Notes: generated by a model from the sequence alone, not told the origin. A DNA stretch of 14,192 bases from an uncultured delta proteobacterium (GCA_903885885.1 CAISKJ010001742.1:1-14192); one strand, 5' to 3'. Shown: positions 1 to 8,534, numbered from the stretch's first letter. Translations and numbers: made by a program.

Positions 1-41
1 GCGAGGGCCAGCGCGACGAGCGCTAGAAGCCGAAGCCCCAT
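1..41 (-). CDS. 5' end of a probable exported protein (partial, runs off the left edge)
   Basis: Reading leftward from an ATG at 41, the frame gives MGLRLLALVALAL before the window ends. A single Arg followed by an unbroken Leu/Ala/Val core is what the start of a signal peptide or lipoprotein leader looks like. The ATG lies inside the last codons of the pseudokinase gene, so the two frames overlap by 19 bases. This suggests an operon with translational coupling. No Shine-Dalgarno sequence is visible in front of the ATG, which fits coupling but also leaves the start unproven. Only 13 codons are visible, so no product can be named. It could be a chance frame; the hydrophobic character and the position straight after the upstream gene are the only support. 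Confidence 0.4.
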   Translation of the reverse strand, partial: MGLRLLALVALAL

Positions 42-1915
42 GAGAGACCGATGCGTGGGCCGCCGAAGGCGCGCCACGAGAGCGACCGCACGACGCCCGC
101 CACGCAGCCCTTGAGCCCCGAGGAGCCGTTGACCACCGTGACGCCCGCCGCGCGGCCGTTGCCGCCGATGGCGAGGCGCAGGGTGACGTTGCGCGCGCTG
201 CCGTCGGAGAGGCAGCTCGCGAAGCGGCTGAGGTTCGACGTGAGGGGGCGGGTGATCTCGCCGTCGTTGAGGGTGCCGCCCGCGGGCCCGCCCGCGCCGC
301 CGAAGTTGAAGTCGATGGGCGCCGACATGGCGGCTTCGTAGGACGGGAACCCGCCGCTGCCTCCGCCGCCGCCGCCGTGGTGCCGCTGGCTCGGCGGGGG
401 AGGGGGGAGCAGCTGCACGCTCTGGGTCTGCACGTGGAGCTCGCCGCGCTGCACGAGGTCGTCGAGCTCGGCGGCGGAGCGGCGCTTGTGCGCCCCTGGT
501 CCCAGTGTTTGATAGAACACTACGCCTACCATCACGAGGGTGATCACCGAGGCGCCGGCGATCCACATCTTGCTGGCGCGCGCCACGCCCGCGTCGGCGA
601 GGGCCTCTTTCGTCGCGACCTTGCGCGCGTCGGCGCGGCGCTTGTCAGAAGCGGTTTCGGCGAACTCGCGGTACTGCGGCCACTGGGCGAGGGGCTTCTT
701 CTCGCCGGTGTCCATGTTGGTCACCGCGTCGGTCTCGACGGCGTCGCCCTTCACGATGGCGGCGATGAGGTCGCGCGCCGTCATGGGGCCGTGGTCGAGG
801 CCGTCGTGGGAGAACATCCACCGGTCGGAGTCGTTCTTGGTGGCGGCCTTGAGCAGCGTGCCCAGGTCGGCGTCGGCGCCCGGCGGCGCCGAGGCGCGCG
901 GGCTCTGCGGCTCGATGGCGCGGGCGGGGCGCGTGTACGTGACCTGACCGGGCGCGACGGTGTTCGAATCGACGAGGAGCCCGGGCGGGAGCGTCTGCGG
1001 GCGCTCGTAGTCTTCGCCCTCGTCGAACGCGCCCGGGGGGAGCGTGTACGACATCGTGGGCGGGCGCTCCGACATCTCGATGGGGATGTCGACGTCGTCG
1101 CGCACGATGTCGGCCAGCGGGCCGAGAATGGACGCGAGGCCGCTCTTGAGCGCGAGGAGGTTGTCGAGGCGCTCATGGGGCTGGTGCGCGAGGCACTCGT
1201 CGAGGAGCACGTCGAGCGTGGCGGGCGTGCCGGGGACGAGCGACGACACGGGCACGTTGGGGTCGCACGGGCGCCCCGTGAGGAGCTCGTAGAGCAGCGC
1301 GCCGACGGCGTAGATGTCGCTCTGCGGCGTCGGGCCCGAGCCCGCGCGCACCTCGGGGGCGAGGGCGTGAACGGGCACCGCGCCGATGGCCACGAGGGGC
1401 ACCCCCATGCCCATGCCCGCGAGGCGAATGTGGGCGCCCTCGAAGCGCACCGTGGCCGGCGCGATGGCGCCGTGGGCCGCGTTGGGGTGCACGTTGCCGT
1501 AGAGGATCTCGACGAGCTTCGCGATGTACGGGAAGGCCTGCGAGAGGGAGAACACGGCGCCCGCCTCGCGCTTCTGCGCGAGCACGTCGGCGAGCGAGGT
1601 GGCGGGCAGCGGCTCGGTGGCGACGCAGAGCGCGCCGTCGCCCGTGATGGCCGAGCCGATGGGGACCACGAGGTCGGGGTGGCCCACCGCGGCGGCCGTG
1701 CGAATGGACTTACGCGACGCGTCGAGCTGGTCGGGCGTGAGGCCGTGGTTGGCGACCATCCAGAGGGCGACGGTGCGGGTGACCTTGCGGTCCTTCGCGC
1801 TGAAGACCTGCGCGGGGCCTACCGTGGTCGCGAAGGCCTCGACCTCGAAGCGACCGCTGATGAGGCTCCCTGGAGCGAGGCCAACGCTCTGGCTCTGCGA
1901 CGTGCCGGTAGTCAT
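23..1915 (-). CDS. Membrane-anchored pseudokinase with GYF-like domain and AgmX/PglI (TonB-C-like) C-terminus, 630 aa
   Basis: The start at 1915 (MTTGTSQSQS) is chosen because the kinase fold begins right after it; sequence further upstream in this frame is antisense to glyS. Residues about 20-265 match the Ser/Thr kinase fold: an APE motif at 186-188, then DIYAVGALLYELLTGRP as in Hanks kinases. The catalytic residues are replaced. The beta-3 Lys position in VALWMV is Trp52, the HRD loop reads HGAIAPATV (148-156) without the Asp, DFG reads AGM (166-168), and there is no clear Gly-rich loop. A Pro-rich linker follows, then a GYF_2-like domain (about 362-418, RWMF and HGPMTARDL), a membrane helix (about 450-470), a Pro/Gly-rich stretch (503-545) and a C-terminal domain (about 550-630) like AgmX/PglI, with Cys568 and Cys604 likely paired. 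Predicted topology is kinase fold inside and C-terminus in the periplasm. It is probably a scaffold or signal sensor rather than an enzyme. AgmX and PglI are known from myxobacterial gliding; a motility role here is inference. Transcribed divergently from glyS. Confidence 0.85.
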   Translation of the reverse strand: MTTGTSQSQSVGLAPGSLISGRFEVEAFATTVGPAQVFSAKDRKVTRTVALWMVANHGLTPDQLDASRKSIRTAAAVGHPDLVVPIGSAITGDGALCVATEPLPATSLADVLAQKREAGAVFSLSQAFPYIAKLVEILYGNVHPNAAHGAIAPATVRFEGAHIRLAGMGMGVPLVAIGAVPVHALAPEVRAGSGPTPQSDIYAVGALLYELLTGRPCDPNVPVSSLVPGTPATLDVLLDECLAHQPHERLDNLLALKSGLASILGPLADIVRDDVDIPIEMSERPPTMSYTLPPGAFDEGEDYERPQTLPPGLLVDSNTVAPGQVTYTRPARAIEPQSPRASAPPGADADLGTLLKAATKNDSDRWMFSHDGLDHGPMTARDLIAAIVKGDAVETDAVTNMDTGEKKPLAQWPQYREFAETASDKRRADARKVATKEALADAGVARASKMWIAGASVITLVMVGVVFYQTLGPGAHKRRSAAELDDLVQRGELHVQTQSVQLLPPPPPSQRHHGGGGGGSGGFPSYEAAMSAPIDFNFGGAGGPAGGTLNDGEITRPLTSNLSRFASCLSDGSARNVTLRLAIGGNGRAAGVTVVNGSSGLKGCVAGVVRSLSWRAFGGPRIGLSWGFGF

Positions 1916-2071
1916 CGGGGAGCGGCAGCGTACACGGCGCGCGCGCCCGCACAATGCCCAACTGCACGCCCGCCGCACGCGCGCGTCGAGGTGTGCGGCG
2001 GGTTGCGCAGCGGGGCAGTGCGCGACGGCTTCCACCGTGGGGCGGGGTCTGGTAGGTGTGTGGGCCCGAAT
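1916..2071. promoter_or_regulatory. Divergent intergenic region between the pseudokinase gene and glyS
   Basis: These 156 bases separate two divergent starts, so promoters for both genes should lie here. I see no convincing -35/-10 pair on either strand; the sequence is almost pure G/C with short CG alternations. A GGTAGGTG run (2051-2058) is the nearest thing to a ribosome site for glyS but sits 13 bases from the ATG, too far to be decisive. The pseudokinase ATG also lacks a clear Shine-Dalgarno sequence. The assignment rests on position only. Confidence 0.35.
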
Positions 2072-4234
2072 ATGTCCCCTACGCTCCTTCTCGAAATCGG
2101 CTGTGAGGAACTCCCGACGTCGTTCCTCGACGGGGCCCTCGAACAACTGCGAACGCTCATCTCGGAGGAGCTCACGCGGGCTCGCATCGAGCATGGCGCC
2201 GTGCGCGTTCTGGGCACGCCCCGACGCCTCGCGGTGCTCGTCTCGTCGGTGGTCACCGAGGTCGCGGCGCGCGAAGACGAGGTGCTCGGCCCCCCCGAGG
2301 CGGCAGCCCGCACGCCCGAGGGCGCGTGGTCGAAGGCCGCCGAGGGCTTCGCCAAGAAGAACAACGTCCTCGCGAGCGACCTCTCCATCGCCGACACCGC
2401 GAAGGGCCGCTACCTGCGCGCCGTGGTGCGCCACGCCGGGGCGTACACGTCGTCGCTCCTGCCCGCGGTGCTCACGGCGGTGTGCAAGCGCATCACCTTC
2501 TCGAAGAGCATGCGCTGGGGCACCAACGAGACGGCCTTTGGTCGCCCCGTCCAGTGGATCGTTGCGCTCTACGACTCCGAGGTGATCCGCTTCGAGTTCG
2601 CGGGCGTTCACGCGGGCGCGGTGTCGCGCGGGCATCGCTTTCTGGCGCCCGGCGACGTGGTGCTGCGCTCTGCCGACGAGTACGTCACCAGCCTCGGCGT
2701 GGCCTTCGTGCGCGTCGACGTCGACTCGCGCCGCGTGGCGATGCTCTCGGGCCTCGAGGCCGCCGCCGCCAACGAGGGCGGCGAGCTCGTGCGCGACGCG
2801 TTCCTCGAGGGCGAGGTGCTCGGCCTCGTCGAGGAGCCGCACACGATCGTCGGGCGCTTCGAAGAGAAGTACCTGGCGCTCCCCGACGCGCTCATCGAGA
2901 GCGTGATGCGCGGGCACCAGCGGTACTTCGCCGTGGCGCGCAGGCGCCCCGAGCTCGGGCCCGACGGCGCCTGGCACGGCGATCACGCGCACGTCGCGGG
3001 CGGGCACCACAACCGCCTGCTCCCGGTGTTTCTCACCGTCGTCAACACGGCGCGCGACGTCGACACCATTCGCACCGGCAACGAGCGCGTGATGCGCGCG
3101 CGGCTCTCCGACGCCTCGTTCTTCGTGGCGCAAGACCGCAAGAGCCGCCTCGACACGCGCGTGGGCGCCCTCGACGGCGTGGCCTTTCACGCGAAGCTCG
3201 GCTCCTACGGCGACAAGGCGCGACGCATCGGCGAGCTCTCGTCGTGGTTCGGCGCCGCGCTCGGCTGCGACGCCGAGGCGTCGGCGCGCGCGGGCACGCT
3301 CTGCAAGGCCGACCTGGTGACGCTCACCGTGGGCGAGTTTCCCGAGCTGCAGGGCATCATCGGCGGCTTCTACGCGTCGCACGACGGCGAGGCCCCCGCC
3401 GTGGCACGGGCCATCACCGAGCACTATCAGCCCAAGGGCGCGGCCGACGAGGTTGCGCCCTCGAAGATGGGCGCCGCGGTGGCCCTCGCCGACCGCATGG
3501 ACACCCTCGTCGGATGCCTCGCCGTGGGCCTCCGTCCTACGGGCAGCGAAGACCCCTTCGGCTTGCGCCGCGTGGCCATCGGCATGGTGCGCACGCTGTT
3601 GCAGCACGGCGCGCGCGTGTCGATCGCCGACGCCGCCGCCCGCGCCTGGGACGTGTACGCCGCCGAGAACGGCAAGATGCTCGCGAGCGCCGCGGCGGCC
3701 AAGGCCGCGAAGGCCGACGTGGTGGCCGCGGTGGTCGAGTTCTGCGCCGAGCGCCTCCGCGGCATTCTCGAAGAGCGCGCGCCGCGCGACGTGGTGGCCG
3801 CGTGCATGGCCGCGGGCCGCGAGACGCCCGTCGACGTGGCCGAGCGCGTCGAGGCCCTCGCCGCGTTCTGGAAGACGCCCCCCGCCGCCGACCTCGCGGT
3901 GGCCTTCAAGCGCGTGTTCAACATCTCGCGCGAGGCCCCCGCGGGGGAGCTCACCGCGGCCGACTACGCCCTCCTCACGCGCCCCACCGAGCGCGCGCTG
4001 ATCGCGGCCTTCGAGGCCACGCAGACCGAGCTCTCGCCGCTCCTCGCGGCGCGGCGCTTCGTCGAGGCGCTCGAGCTCATCGCGCGCTCGCTGCGCGCCC
4101 CCGTCGACGCGCTCTTCGCACCGGGCGAGCCCCTCGTCCGCGACGGCACGGAGACCGAGGCGCCCCGCTTGCGGCTCCTCCGCACCATCGCCGACGCGGT
4201 GCGCGGCTTCGCGCGCTTCGACGCCCTCGAATAG
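2072..4234 (+). CDS. glyS: Glycine--tRNA ligase beta subunit, 720 aa
   Basis: GlyS pairs with GlyQ in the alpha2beta2 bacterial glycyl-tRNA synthetase, which charges tRNA-Gly with glycine at the cost of ATP in the cytosol. The N-terminus LLLEIGCEELP is the family signature, followed by RVLGTPRRLAVLV, KSMRWG, FGRPVQWIVAL, GHQRYFAV and a central HD-like stretch (KADLVTLTVGEFPELQGIIG, 412-431). The C-terminal part, FKRVFNI onward (612-720), is the DALR-type anticodon-binding region. At 720 residues it is slightly longer than the usual roughly 690. Part of the excess is a His-rich insertion of about 20 residues at 290-314 (H302, H305, H307, H312, H313), where relatives have a short turn. The ATG at 2072 puts the signature at residue 5. 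The upstream neighbour is divergent, so glyQ is not in the usual glyQS order; it must be elsewhere if the enzyme is the tetrameric type. Confident of family. Confidence 0.97.
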   Translation: MSPTLLLEIGCEELPTSFLDGALEQLRTLISEELTRARIEHGAVRVLGTPRRLAVLVSSVVTEVAAREDEVLGPPEAAARTPEGAWSKAAEGFAKKNNVLASDLSIADTAKGRYLRAVVRHAGAYTSSLLPAVLTAVCKRITFSKSMRWGTNETAFGRPVQWIVALYDSEVIRFEFAGVHAGAVSRGHRFLAPGDVVLRSADEYVTSLGVAFVRVDVDSRRVAMLSGLEAAAANEGGELVRDAFLEGEVLGLVEEPHTIVGRFEEKYLALPDALIESVMRGHQRYFAVARRRPELGPDGAWHGDHAHVAGGHHNRLLPVFLTVVNTARDVDTIRTGNERVMRARLSDASFFVAQDRKSRLDTRVGALDGVAFHAKLGSYGDKARRIGELSSWFGAALGCDAEASARAGTLCKADLVTLTVGEFPELQGIIGGFYASHDGEAPAVARAITEHYQPKGAADEVAPSKMGAAVALADRMDTLVGCLAVGLRPTGSEDPFGLRRVAIGMVRTLLQHGARVSIADAAARAWDVYAAENGKMLASAAAAKAAKADVVAAVVEFCAERLRGILEERAPRDVVAACMAAGRETPVDVAERVEALAAFWKTPPAADLAVAFKRVFNISREAPAGELTAADYALLTRPTERALIAAFEATQTELSPLLAARRFVEALELIARSLRAPVDALFAPGEPLVRDGTETEAPRLRLLRTIADAVRGFARFDALE

Positions 4235-4258
4235 CGCACGCTTCGCGCCGATGCCCCG

Positions 4259-4287
4259 TTGTGGCTACGGCGGGAGTTCGCGATACT
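4259..4287 (+). promoter_or_regulatory. Putative sigma70-type promoter for the first IPT/TIG lipoprotein gene
   Basis: TTGTGG (4259-4264) and GATACT (4282-4287) are separated by exactly 17 bases and lie 41 bases in front of the ATG at 4329. Matches to the consensus hexamers are partial (3 of 6 and 4 of 6). Support comes from the paralogue: an identical GATACT with a 17-base spacer sits 46 bases before its start. Read-through from glyS, which ends 94 bases before the ATG, is also possible. Confidence 0.4.
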
Positions 4288-4315
4288 CACACTGGTTCTC
4301 GCGCTTTACCTCATT

Positions 4316-4320
4316 GGAGG
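4316..4320 (+). promoter_or_regulatory. Shine-Dalgarno site deciding the start of the first IPT/TIG lipoprotein
   Basis: GGAGG lies 8 bases before the ATG at 4329. It selects this start over the in-frame ATG at 4251, which would put 26 polar residues in front of the signal peptide. Confidence 0.8.
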
Positions 4321-4328
4321 GCTCTTCC

Positions 4329-6464
4329 ATGTCGTTGCGTCGCGGTCTCGCCCGGTTCGTCCCTTGCGCCGTCGTGGCGCTCGGGTGCAGCTCCGACAAC
4401 ACGGGCGCGTTCGCGCCGCCCGGCACCGACGCGGGTCTCACCGACCGCGCCGACGTGCCCACGGACCGCCGCGACGCCTCGGCGCCCGCGCCGATCCTCG
4501 TGGGCGTGGTGCCCGACCACGGCTCGTTCCTCGGCGGCACCGAGGTCACCCTGCGCGGCAGCAATTTCGTCGACGGCGCCGAGGTGCGCTTCGGCGGCGC
4601 GCTGGTGCAGCCCCGCTTCACGCGCTTCGTCGATCGCAACCGCATCGTCGTGACGACGCCTGGCAACCGCCCGGGCCTCGTCGACATCGAGGTGCGCGTC
4701 AACGATCGCACCACGGTGCTCCCGCAGGGCTACCGCTACGATGCGTTCTACGTGGACCCCGGCCTCGGGCCCGTCACGGGCAACGCGCGCGTGCAGATTC
4801 ACGGCCTCGGTACGATGTTCGCCGACGGGATGACCATCGACTTCGACGGCATGCCCTGCACCGACGTGCGCGTCACCAGCGCCGAGCTCGTGTCGTGCCT
4901 CACGCCCGCGCACCCCGACGGCCGCGTGCCCGTCACGGTGCACTTCGGGTCCGAGAACATCACCGTGCCCGACGCCTATCAGTACGCCAACACCGCCGAC
5001 GCGGTGGGCGGCGGCCTCTCCGGCGGCACGCTCGCGGGCTCGCTCACGGTCACGGTCATCAACACGATGACCGCCGGGCCCGTGCCCGAGGCCTTCGTGT
5101 TCCTGAACAACGAGCCCTCGGCGATGCCGCCCGGCGCGGGCCGCACGGGCGACACGGGCCAGGTCACGCTGTCGCCCGCGATGATCACGCCGCCGATCAC
5201 GGTCACCGCGAGCAAGCGCTGCTTCACGACGACGACCATTCAGTCGTTCGACGCGCGCAACGCGACCATCTACCTCACCCCGCTCATGACGCCCGAGTGC
5301 GGCTCGCCGGGCATGCCCCCGCCGGGCGACCCGCAGCGCGCGGTGTACCCCGGTCGCGTGCGCGGCGAGCTCGTCTGGGCGGGGCCCAACGAGTTCGCCC
5401 CCAACCCGTGGAGCAACGTGCCGCCCGCGCGCCCTGGCGAGCGCCACGTGGCCTACGTGTATGCGACGCGCCCCGAGATCTTCACGCCCGATTACCCCGC
5501 GGCGAGCGCGGCACGGTTTCAAAACCGCCTGCTCGAGGTGGTGCCCGAAGACTACGGCGGCCGCGGGTATCCCTTCGACTTCGCGGTGCGTCCGGGCGCC
5601 ATCGCGGTGTACGCCCTCGCGGGCATCGAGCGCGTCACCACCGACGTTACGCAGCGGCGCTTCGTGCCCTACATGATGGGCGTCGCGCGCGGCATCCTCG
5701 CGTCGCCGGTGAACCCCATGACGCCCGACGAGGGCGTGGTCGATCACATCGTGATCGACATGAACATCGCGCTCGACCACGAGACGCCCCTCGAGGTGAC
5801 GGCCTATCCCGTCGCGGCGGGCACCACACAGCCCAACATCTTTCACGCGAGCGCCTTCATCGACCTCGGCGGCGAAGGGGTCATCCCGCGGCCCGACCTC
5901 ACGGTCACGGGCAACCACGACGGCGCCTATCGCTTCTCGGGCCTGCCGGCTTTCACCGGCACGCTGGCCGACGCGCGGCTCAAGATCCACGCGCGCTACG
6001 CGTCGGGTGCCATCACGGGCCCGCAGACCTTTCAAGACACGCCCGCGCCGTGCTCGGGGCTCATCCTCGGGGGAATCACCACGCCCGACGAGACCGTGCA
6101 GGTTCGCGGGTGGATGGGCATCCCCGACATCTCGTCGCCGATGCAGGGCGGCGCACTCCCGCGCGACCGCACGGTGCGCTTCTCCGTCGATCCGATGCTC
6201 GCCGCGGCCGACCTGTTGATCCTCACGCTGCAGTGGGACGGCAACTCGTGGCAGCACCTCGCGCCGGGCGCCGAGCGGGCCATCACGTACCCCAACCTCT
6301 CGTCGCTCATGGGCCTCGCCGACCTGCCCACGGGCTCGCTCCTCGGGCTCTCGCTGGTCGGCGTGCGCATCCCGGGCTTCGACTTCAACCGCTTCACCTA
6401 CGCGACCATCGGCCAGGCGTATTGGAGCGCCTACGCGGGCCGCGGCACCTACGTCACCCGCTGA
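4329..6464 (+). CDS. IPT/TIG-domain lipoprotein with carboxypeptidase-regulatory-like domain (paralogue 1), 711 aa
   Basis: A short signal peptide ends in ALGC, with Cys20 the likely lipidated residue; the -3 position is Ala rather than Leu/Val, a mild departure from the lipobox. An Asp-rich tether (21-53) follows. Two IPT/TIG immunoglobulin-like domains come next: about 55-138 (ILVGVVPDHGSFLGGTEVTL) and about 140-220 (CLTPAHPDGRVPVTV). Residues about 233-320 resemble a carboxypeptidase-regulatory-like beta-sandwich (AFVFLNNEP, TGDTGQVTLS, FDARNATIYL). Residues 345-711 form a large region I do not recognise, shared with the gene at 8610-10685 in blocks such as GPNEFAPNPW, YGGRGYPF, PYMMGVAR, DLGGEGVI and LPAFTG. 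No catalytic motif is visible. The protein is probably displayed on the outer membrane; TIG domains often serve in binding or as spacers. The IgGFc-family gene starts 16 bases after its stop, so the two are likely co-transcribed. Confidence 0.88.
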   Translation: MSLRRGLARFVPCAVVALGCSSDNTGAFAPPGTDAGLTDRADVPTDRRDASAPAPILVGVVPDHGSFLGGTEVTLRGSNFVDGAEVRFGGALVQPRFTRFVDRNRIVVTTPGNRPGLVDIEVRVNDRTTVLPQGYRYDAFYVDPGLGPVTGNARVQIHGLGTMFADGMTIDFDGMPCTDVRVTSAELVSCLTPAHPDGRVPVTVHFGSENITVPDAYQYANTADAVGGGLSGGTLAGSLTVTVINTMTAGPVPEAFVFLNNEPSAMPPGAGRTGDTGQVTLSPAMITPPITVTASKRCFTTTTIQSFDARNATIYLTPLMTPECGSPGMPPPGDPQRAVYPGRVRGELVWAGPNEFAPNPWSNVPPARPGERHVAYVYATRPEIFTPDYPAASAARFQNRLLEVVPEDYGGRGYPFDFAVRPGAIAVYALAGIERVTTDVTQRRFVPYMMGVARGILASPVNPMTPDEGVVDHIVIDMNIALDHETPLEVTAYPVAAGTTQPNIFHASAFIDLGGEGVIPRPDLTVTGNHDGAYRFSGLPAFTGTLADARLKIHARYASGAITGPQTFQDTPAPCSGLILGGITTPDETVQVRGWMGIPDISSPMQGGALPRDRTVRFSVDPMLAAADLLILTLQWDGNSWQHLAPGAERAITYPNLSSLMGLADLPTGSLLGLSLVGVRIPGFDFNRFTYATIGQAYWSAYAGRGTYVTR

Positions 6465-6480
6465 AAGTCGACCCTCGCGC

Positions 6481-8513
6481 ATGAAGCACTCGTTCCGGTT
6501 TCTTCCGTTCGCGGTCGCGCTCGCCGCGTGCGGTACCCCCAACCGCGAGATCGACGGCGGCCTCACGGCCGACGTGCCGATCGCCACCGACGGCCCCACG
6601 GTGCCCGACGGATCGTGGGTCACCTGCCAGGTCGGCCAGCAGCGCTGCTACGAGAACATCCACCAGACCTGCCGCGCCGCGGGCGAGTTCACGCGCGTCG
6701 AGGCGGAAGACTGCGCCGAGCAGGGGCTCGTGTGCGTGCCCGATCGCTGGTGCACGCTGTGTCAGCCGGGCGCGACGCGCTGCACGGAGAACAGCCTCTC
6801 CGTCGAGGTGTGCGCGCCCGACGGCCAGAGCTGGCAGCCCGACCGCGACTGCGACCTCACCCGCGGCGAGGCCTGCCGCGGCGGCCGCTGCGTGGTGCTC
6901 TGCAACGACGACTCGGTGATCAACACCAACATCGGCTGCGAGTACTACGGCGTCGACCTCGACAACATCGTCGAGACGGGCGGCCGCTCGGCGGCCTCGC
7001 AGCAGTACTCCATCGTGGTGAGCAACCCCGACCCGGTGCTCACCGCGCGTGTCGAGATCCACCGCAACAACGCGCCGCCGGGCATGCCTCCGCAGCTCGA
7101 GCGTGTGGCCACGGCGGTCATCCCTCCGCGCGACCTCGAGGTCTTCGAACTCGCGGCGCGCGAGGTCGACTGCTCGACGGTGGCGGGCCTCAACACGGCA
7201 CGGGAACATGCCTTTCGTCCCGTGCCTATCGAGTCACATCGAACTACCCCGTCATCTCGTACCAGTTCAACCCGCTCGAGAACGTGAGCGTGTTCTCGAA
7301 CGACGCGTCGCTGCTCGTGCCCACCAACTCGCTCGACGGCAACTACCGCGTCATCGGGTGGCCGCAGCAGTGGTCGGTGACCGACGACCCCGAGACCAAC
7401 GGGCGCGAAGAGATCCGCTCGTTCATGACCATCGTGGGCACGCAGGCCAACACGCGCGTCGAGGTCAACGCGACGGCCGACATCATCCCCGGCGGACCGC
7501 TCCGCATGCGTCAGCCCGCGGGCATGCCCTTCGCGGTCACGCTCGGGCCCTTCGACGTGCTCAACCTCGAGACCGGGGCCTTCCTCGCGGACTTCACGGG
7601 CTCGCAGGTGACGGCCGACAAGCCCGTCGCGGTGTTCTCGGGCACCGAGTGCAGCGACGTGCCCTTCTGGCGCACCTCGGCCGAGCGTCAGCCCGCGTGC
7701 GACCACATCGAGGAGCAGCTCTTTCCCGCGCAGACCATCGGGCAGCGCTACGTGGCCTCGCGCTCGTCGCCGCGCACCACGGCGGTCACCAACGCGGGCG
7801 CGATGGTGGCGCGGGTCAACGAGCCCGAGTGGTTCCGCGTGATGAACCCCGGCTCGGCGCCCGTGCACGTCGAGACCACGCTCCCGGCGGACATCAACGT
7901 GCCCGGCGGTCCCACCGTCGAGTTCGACCTCGAGGAGGGCGAGAGCTACGACATCCGCGCGCTCGCCGACTTCGTCATCCGCGGCAGCGGGCGCGTCTCC
8001 GTCGCGCAGTTCATGGGCTCGCAGAACACCACGGGCATTCCGCTCACGCTGCCCGGCGGCGACCCGTCGATGATCGTGGTGCCGCCCGTCGAGCAGTGGC
8101 GGTCGAACTACGTGTTTCTCACCCCCAACAAGTACGCCTTCGACTTCGTGCAGATCGTCGCGCGCCCGAGCGCGGTGGTGTACCTCGGTGACGGCCTCAA
8201 CGAGACGCCCGTCGCCGACTTCGCCGACTGCACCCGCTCGCGCTCCGACGGGTGCATCGAGACGCCCCGCCACGAGTGCCCGCCTCCCGTGTACGTCACG
8301 TACCGCTGCCAGCTCTCGTTCCCGCGCATCGACAGCACGACGATGCCTCCCACGATTCTGCCGGGGCGTCAGGGCGACGGCGTTCACACCGTGCGCGCCG
8401 AGCCCGCCGAGCCGGGAATGCCCCCCGAGACGGTCATGGTGCTCGTGTCGGGCTTCGACCGCTACGTGTCCTACGCGTACGCAGGCGGCACGAACCTTAC
8501 GCCCATCCGCTGA
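6481..8513 (+). pseudogene. IgGFc-binding-family lipoprotein, reading frame broken by a -1 frameshift near 7196-7203
   Basis: The first half (6481-7287 as it reads, 268 codons) begins MKHSFRFLPF and has a perfect lipobox LAAC with Cys17, an Asp-containing tether, a cysteine-rich section (13 Cys between residues 49 and 141), and then the start of an IgGFc-binding-type domain (NIVETGGRSAASQQYSIVVS). After CSTVAGLNTA the frame is lost and stops at 7285-7287. The family sequence continues one frame back from about 7200 (LSSRAYRVTSNYPVISYQFN, FSNDASLLVP) without a stop to TGA at 8511-8513. Joined, the product would be about 677 residues. The second half has no plausible start of its own. It is either a recent single-base deletion or a sequencing error; the intact downstream 436 codons favour a recent event or an error. 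The family is named after similarity to the human IgG Fc-binding protein; its bacterial ligands are not established. It lies between two paralogous lipoprotein genes, 16 bases after the first. Confidence 0.85.
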
Positions 8514-8534
8514 TCGCCCGCGCTCCGCTCGCGG

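Noticed and set aside
1936..1947. Perfect palindrome GGCGCGCGCGCC in the pseudokinase/glyS gap
   Set aside because: It is an alternating CG run in extremely GC-rich DNA, expected by chance; no second copy or promoter alignment supports a site.
1916..3607. Open minus-strand frame continuing upstream of the pseudokinase start
   Set aside because: It lies antisense to glyS, whose plus frame carries clear family motifs; the Arg/His/Ala-rich translation is typical of antisense shadow in GC-rich DNA.
4251..4328. Upstream in-frame start for the first IPT/TIG lipoprotein
   Set aside because: It would bury the signal peptide behind 26 polar residues and lacks a Shine-Dalgarno site, whereas ATG 4329 has GGAGG at 8 bases.
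7190..7215. Programmed -1 ribosomal frameshift
   Set aside because: No X-XXY-YYZ slippery heptamer and no obvious downstream stem at a suitable distance; a plain indel explains the break.
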